From DASTCC01 sp035711465 (GTDB lineage: Bacteria > Acidobacteriota > Vicinamibacteria > Vicinamibacterales > SCN-69-37): a stretch of DNA of 27,315 bases. Numbering within the stretch: position 1 is the first letter of the stretch; each line of letters opens with the position of its first letter. A program made the translations under genes and the position numbers. The stretch spans positions 1 through 27,315 of the forward strand of contig DASTCC010000292.1 of assembly GCA_035711465.1 (NCBI GenBank). Direction: 5' to 3'. The notes beneath the pieces are model-generated. The model was not told the DNA's origin. It did not search any database and saw nothing but the letters and a program-made list of their open reading frames with translations. Positions 24,188-27,315 of the stretch are shown here, in pieces.

Positions 24188-25393
24188 GTGCGCATCCTCG
24201 TCTTCAACCAATACTTCAGTCCCGACGTCGCCGCGAGCGCGCAGCGGATGACGGAGCTGCTCGAAGATCTGGCGATGGACTTCGAGGTCACCATTGTCGC
24301 CGGCCGCCCGTCGTACGCGCCCGTCGGCGGCGACGACCGCGGCAACCGGCCCGCCCGCCTGCGGGTGATTCGCGTGCCGTCGACGTCGTTCCCGCGCTAT
24401 CGGCCGTGGCAGCGGATCGCGAACTACGTCTCCTATCTGATCGCCGCGTCTGTCGTCGGCCTGACCCGATCGCGTCCGGACATCGTCGTCGCCGGGACCG
24501 ATCCGCCGTTCGCGGCCGCCGCCGCGTGGCTGGTCAGCCGGCGCTTTCGCGTGCCATTCGTCTATCTGCTCTGGGACGTCCAGCCGCAGGCAGCCCTGGC
24601 CGCAGGCCTGATGTCCGACGGCCGTCTGGCGCAGGCCATGCGGTGGGCGACGTCGTTCCTGGTCGCGCGCGCGGCCGGCGTCGTGACGCCGACGGCGGCG
24701 ATGGCGGCCACGGCGATCGAGCTTGGCGCGCCGAAGGATCGCGTCGTCGTCCACTCGCACTGGGAGGATCCGGGCATCGTCAGGGTCGAGCCGCGCGACA
24801 ACGCGTTCAGTCGCGCGCACGGCCTCGCCGATCGCTTCGTGGTGATGTACGCCGGCAATCTCGGCCTGACGCAGCAGCTCGACCGTTATCTCGCGCTGGC
24901 GCGACGCCTCGAGGATTTGAAGGACCTGGTGTTCGTGTTCCTTGGCGACGGCGCGGCCAGGATCACGCTCGAAGCCGCCGCCGCGTCGCATCCCAACGTC
25001 CGCTTCCTGCCGTACCAGCCGCGTGACACGATGTCACGGTCGCTCGGATCGGCCGACGTCTTCTTCGCGCCGCTCGCCACCGGTCTGACTCGCTACATGC
25101 TGCCGAGCAAGATCTACACGTTCCTCGCCAGCGGGCGGCCGATCGTGGCCGCGATCGACGAACACTGCGACGTCGCCGATCTGGTGCGCACCAGCGGCGC
25201 CGGCGTCGTCACCGCGCCGGCGGATCTCGACGGGCTCGAGCGTGAGTTCCGTAGGCTTCACGCCGATCCCGGGCCGCGTCAGGCGATGGGCCGCGCCGGC
25301 CGCGCCGCGCTCGAGGCCACGTACGCACGCGACATCGTCACCGGACGCTATGCGCGCTGGTTTCGGCAGTTCGGCCGCGAGGCGCGGTCATGA
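24188..25393 (+). CDS. Glycosyltransferase family 4 (WbuB-like GT-B fold)
   Basis: 401 residues from GTG 24188 (GAGG about 10 nt upstream). N-terminal RILVFNQYFSPDVAASAQRMTELLEDLA is the GT4 acceptor-domain entry seen in WbuB-like amino-sugar transferases. YLLWDVQPQAA follows, and the donor domain shows VVMYAGNLGLTQQ, LGDGAAR, VRFLPYQP and LPSKIYTFLASGRPIVA, where the usual E-x7-E is partly replaced by the PSKIY..LASG.P motif. Probably adds a sugar to core or O-chain at the cytoplasmic membrane. The donor sugar cannot be told. A 56-nt gap separates it from the methyltransferase, the largest break in the operon, so it may start a sub-operon with the next gene. Confidence 0.85.
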   Translation: MRILVFNQYFSPDVAASAQRMTELLEDLAMDFEVTIVAGRPSYAPVGGDDRGNRPARLRVIRVPSTSFPRYRPWQRIANYVSYLIAASVVGLTRSRPDIVVAGTDPPFAAAAAWLVSRRFRVPFVYLLWDVQPQAALAAGLMSDGRLAQAMRWATSFLVARAAGVVTPTAAMAATAIELGAPKDRVVVHSHWEDPGIVRVEPRDNAFSRAHGLADRFVVMYAGNLGLTQQLDRYLALARRLEDLKDLVFVFLGDGAARITLEAAAASHPNVRFLPYQPRDTMSRSLGSADVFFAPLATGLTRYMLPSKIYTFLASGRPIVAAIDEHCDVADLVRTSGAGVVTAPADLDGLEREFRRLHADPGPRQAMGRAGRAALEATYARDIVTGRYARWFRQFGREARS

Positions 25394-26550
25394 AGGTGCT
25401 GTTCGTCGCGACCCGCGTCCCGTGGCCGGCCAAGGACGGGGGCCGCGTGCTGATGTCGGCAACGATCCAGGGGTTGGCCGCGCGCGGCCACGAGATTCAC
25501 GTCGTCGCACCGCATCCCGACGCCGGCGATCCGGCGCCCGCCCCTGACCGGCGCGTGACGCTCACGGCGGTGGCCGTGAAGCGATCGGGGCGCGTCGGTC
25601 CAGCGCTGCGGTCGCTGGTCGGCGGCGAGCCGGTGACGGTGGCCGCGCACCGGCATGGGCAGGTGGCCGACGCCGTCAGACGCCGGATCGCGCGTGAGCG
25701 CTTCGACCTCGTGCACGTCGAACAGGTGCAGGCGATGTCGCAGGTGGCGCCGGGGACCGAACATGCGCTGCCGGTCGTCCTGCGCGCGCAGAACGTCGAA
25801 AGCGATCTGTGGTCTCGACTCGCGGACGCGCGGACCGGCTGGAACCTGATCGCGCGCCGCGAAGCGCGGCGGCTGGGACGATGGGAAGCGGCCGCGGTCG
25901 CGCGCGCGAGCGTCACGGTCGCGCTCACGGCCGAAGACGGCGAGCGCCTCCAGGCGATGGGCGGCTCGCGGGCACGAATTGAAATCGTCCGCGCCCCGAT
26001 GCCGGCGCGGCTGCCGCAAGCGCCCGGCCGGCTTGCCGGCACGCCGGCGGTGACGTGCTTCTCGGGCACCTGGCTGCCGAACCGCGACGGCGTCGAGTGG
26101 TTCGTCAGGGACGTGTGGCCGGAGGTGACCGCGTCGTTTCCTGAAGGCCGTCTGCATCTGTTCGGATCAAACGATCTTCCGGCCGCGCCGCAGGTGATGC
26201 TGCACCCTCCGCCCGACGACAGCGTCGATCTGTTCGCGCCGGGATCGATTCTCGTCGTCCCCCTCCGGATCGGATCGGGCGTCAGAATCCGCATCCTCGA
26301 AGCGTGGGCTCGCCGCGTGCCGGTGGTCGCGACGCCAACAGCGGCGGCGGGTTTGAGCGTCCGCGATGGGGAAGGGCTGCGTATCGCGTCGACGCCCGAG
26401 CAGTTCGCGGTCGCCATCCGCGACCTGGCGACCGACGCGCGCGCGACGCAGGCCCTCATCGACGCCGGCGAGGCACGATTGAAACGAGCGCACGATCCGG
26501 GAGCGTTGGCGAAAGAGCTGGAAGACGTTTACGAATCGGTCAGGACTTGA
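25390..26550 (+). CDS. Glycosyltransferase (GT4-like, GT-B fold)
   Basis: 386 residues, ATG 25390 overlapping the previous stop as ATGA. N-terminal KVLFVATRVPWPAKDGGRV and LRAQNVESDLWSRLA resemble the sugar transferases often seen in exopolysaccharide clusters (the TIGR03087-like group). The donor domain has FSGTWLPNRDGVEWFV, then VPLRIGSGVRIRILEAWARRVPVVATPTAAAGL, the nucleotide-sugar loop with the conserved Glu (E in RILEAW), and ends with a helical tail. Substrates unknown. Coupled to the preceding GT4 gene and last of the apparent LPS operon. A heptamer tandem repeat begins directly after the stop. Confidence 0.83.
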   Translation: MKVLFVATRVPWPAKDGGRVLMSATIQGLAARGHEIHVVAPHPDAGDPAPAPDRRVTLTAVAVKRSGRVGPALRSLVGGEPVTVAAHRHGQVADAVRRRIARERFDLVHVEQVQAMSQVAPGTEHALPVVLRAQNVESDLWSRLADARTGWNLIARREARRLGRWEAAAVARASVTVALTAEDGERLQAMGGSRARIEIVRAPMPARLPQAPGRLAGTPAVTCFSGTWLPNRDGVEWFVRDVWPEVTASFPEGRLHLFGSNDLPAAPQVMLHPPPDDSVDLFAPGSILVVPLRIGSGVRIRILEAWARRVPVVATPTAAAGLSVRDGEGLRIASTPEQFAVAIRDLATDARATQALIDAGEARLKRAHDPGALAKELEDVYESVRT

Positions 26551-26551
26551 A

Positions 26552-26593
26552 CCCGCAGCCCGCAGCCCGCAGCCCGCCGCCCGCCGCCCGCAG
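26552..26593 (+). repeat. Six tandem heptamers (CCCGCAG/CCCGCCG)
   Basis: Six contiguous 7-nt units: CCCGCAG three times, CCCGCCG twice, CCCGCAG once. They begin one base after the preceding stop codon and run up to the TAGAAT box at 26596. Unlike the array at 16076, there is no inverted copy here. Confidence 0.85.
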
Positions 26594-26595
26594 CC

Positions 26596-26601
26596 TAGAA
26601 T
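26596..26601 (+). promoter_or_regulatory. Candidate -10 box, leaderless type
   Basis: TAGAAT matches five of six of TATAAT and is followed after 7 nt by the GTG at 26609. With such spacing the transcript would begin at the start codon. No Shine-Dalgarno is present. The -35 position falls inside the heptamer array. Confidence 0.5.
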
Positions 26602-26608
26602 AGAGCCC

Positions 26609-27034
26609 GTGTCCTTGCCTCCGCGCGTGTCGGTCGCCTTCGCCATGTTCTGCGAGGGCTACGACCCGGCCTACCCGACCGATCTGCGGCAGATGACCAC
26701 GGGCATCGGCGGGTGGACGTTCACGGATCCGCCGACCGTCGCGCTGACGCTGGCGCTGGGACTGTGGAATGCGGGCGGCGCCGGGACGGTGCGGTGCCGG
26801 CTCGGAGTGCGACGGCCGGGTGACGAAGTCGAGTTCGTCGGCGAAGGCGACACCACGGTCGACGAGCCCGGCGAGATGGTGATCCTGCCGCTCAAGCTCA
26901 CGCTGACGTTCGATCGTCCGGGGGTCTATTGGGCCGTCTGCGAGTTCGACGGCCGGCCGATCGTCGAGGTCCCATTCACGGTCAGCGCTGATCCAATCCC
27001 GACCCAGCGGTTCGCGCCGATTGCCGAGGCGTAG
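26609..27034 (+). CDS. Unknown small beta-rich protein, 141 aa
   Basis: Not recognised with certainty. No signal peptide or membrane helix is seen, so it is probably cytosolic. The sequence alternates short hydrophobic strands (VALTLALGLWN, VRCRLGVRRPGDEVEFVGEG, MVILPLKLTLTF) and closes with PGVYWAVCEFDGRPIVEVPFTV. That pattern suggests an immunoglobulin-like beta-sandwich, loosely like DUF6941-type proteins; this is a weak resemblance. Two Cys occur in the core (FCEGYD and AVCEF), plus one in VRCRL. The GTG at 26609 is chosen because it sits 7 nt after TAGAAT; an internal ATG at 26645 would cut off 12 residues. It lies between the LPS operon and the PadR gene with its own candidate promoter, so it is probably a separate unit. 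Confidence 0.7.
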   Translation: MSLPPRVSVAFAMFCEGYDPAYPTDLRQMTTGIGGWTFTDPPTVALTLALGLWNAGGAGTVRCRLGVRRPGDEVEFVGEGDTTVDEPGEMVILPLKLTLTFDRPGVYWAVCEFDGRPIVEVPFTVSADPIPTQRFAPIAEA

Positions 27035-27061
27035 CCGAAGCCGAGCGCCGCCTCTCGTCCT

Positions 27062-27108
27062 CTTGCACTTCTACAGGTCGATGCGATACCCTCCTGTAGA
27101 AGCACAAG
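27062..27108. promoter_or_regulatory. Palindrome, probable operator of the PadR gene
   Basis: CTTGCACTTCTACAGG (27062-27077) and CCTGTAGAAGCACAAG (27093-27108) are inverted repeats with 14 of 16 positions matching. The inner ten (CTTCTACAGG / CCTGTAGAAG) are perfect, and the spacer is 15 nt. A weak promoter fits inside: TTGCAC at 27063 and GATACC at 27085 with a 16-nt spacer. The right arm touches the AGAGGAGG Shine-Dalgarno at 27107. Binding of a dimeric regulator here would block transcription, and auto-repression by PadR is the simplest idea. This role is inferred. Confidence 0.65.
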
Positions 27109-27114
27109 AGGAGG
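27107..27114 (+). promoter_or_regulatory. Strong ribosome binding site supporting a TTG start
   Basis: AGAGGAGG lies 7 nt before the TTG at 27122, fixing this rare start codon. Confidence 0.75.
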
Positions 27115-27121
27115 CCGCCAG

Positions 27122-27315
27122 TTGGATCGCATCGACCTGCCGCAGGGCACCCTGGATCTGCTGATTCTGAAGACGCTCGGCCTCGAGGCGCAGCACGGCT
27201 GGGCGATTTCCGAGCGGATCAAGCAGATTTCGCGGGATGTCGTGCAGGTACCGCAGGGATCGCTCTATCCTGCGCTCCATCGGCTGGAGCGGCGCGGGTT
27301 GATCAAGGCGACCTG
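27122..27315 (+). CDS. PadR-family transcriptional regulator, 3'-partial
   Basis: 64 residues visible; the gene continues past the window. The segment LPQGTLDLLILKTLGLEAQHGW, then ISERIKQIS, then VPQGSLYPALHRLERRGLI is the winged-helix domain of PadR regulators: helix 1, the HG(W/Y) turn, recognition helix with GSLYPALHRLE and start of the wing. It begins with TTG, with a strong Shine-Dalgarno. In Acidobacteriota close relatives usually lie just before large MacB/FtsX-type ABC permease genes, so such a gene is expected downstream. That is an expectation, not something seen here. The palindrome upstream is its likely operator. Confidence 0.9.
   Translation, partial: MDRIDLPQGTLDLLILKTLGLEAQHGWAISERIKQISRDVVQVPQGSLYPALHRLERRGLIKAT

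Overview
The window is GC-rich coding DNA with almost no unused space, from a Gram-negative (LPS-making) bacterium. The best guess is an acidobacterium, probably a Vicinamibacteria-type lineage. Three things point there: a VWFA-related protein of the acidobacterial type, a secreted sortilin/BNR-type 'glycosyl hydrolase' common in that phylum, and a PadR regulator of the kind that usually precedes large ABC permease genes there. This placement is inference from gene families; no rRNA gene is present.

Layout. (1) 2-7306 (+): the 3' part of a giant autotransporter adhesin-like gene whose start lies before the window. Its passenger is built from tandem Gly-rich repeats, the first eight in exact 183-nt register. 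These are followed by three 64-aa autotransporter-associated strand repeats and a C-terminal beta-barrel. (2) 7365-10424 (+): a secreted beta-propeller (BNR/sortilin-like) protein. (3) 10447-11063 (-): a VapBC toxin-antitoxin pair whose antitoxin N-terminus looks frameshifted. (4) 11109-16015 (-): a glycolytic block gap-pgk-tpiA followed by a VWFA-related secreted protein. (5) 16016-16190: a divergent intergenic region with a heptamer-based inverted repeat between two promoter-like -10 boxes. (6) 16191-26550 (+): a tightly packed LPS inner-core operon, waaA-lpxK-lpxL-waaF-gmhB-hldA-hldC-waaC, then an ICMT/PEMT-type membrane methyltransferase and two GT4 glycosyltransferases. (7) 26551-27034 (+): a second heptamer tandem repeat, a -10-like TAGAAT and a small unknown protein that may be translated from a leaderless mRNA. 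(8) 27062-27315 (+): a near-perfect palindrome overlapping the promoter/RBS zone of a PadR-family regulator cut by the window end.

How the genes work together. Cluster (6) encodes Kdo transfer to lipid A precursor (WaaA), lipid A 4'-phosphorylation (LpxK), late acylation (LpxL-like), three of the steps to ADP-heptose (HldA kinase, GmhB phosphatase, HldC adenylyltransferase) and heptose I/II transfer (WaaC, WaaF). The sedoheptulose-7-P isomerase (GmhA) and the epimerase (HldD) are not in the window. Start/stop overlaps of 1-4 nt through most of the operon suggest translational coupling. The two GT4 enzymes and the methyltransferase probably extend or modify the core or another surface glycan, but their substrates cannot be read from sequence.

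No CRISPR array, tRNA, rRNA, IS element or clear prophage gene was seen. The most unusual items are the exact-period autotransporter repeats, the two intergenic heptamer arrays next to leaderless-type starts, the apparent vapB frameshift, and the PadR palindrome.
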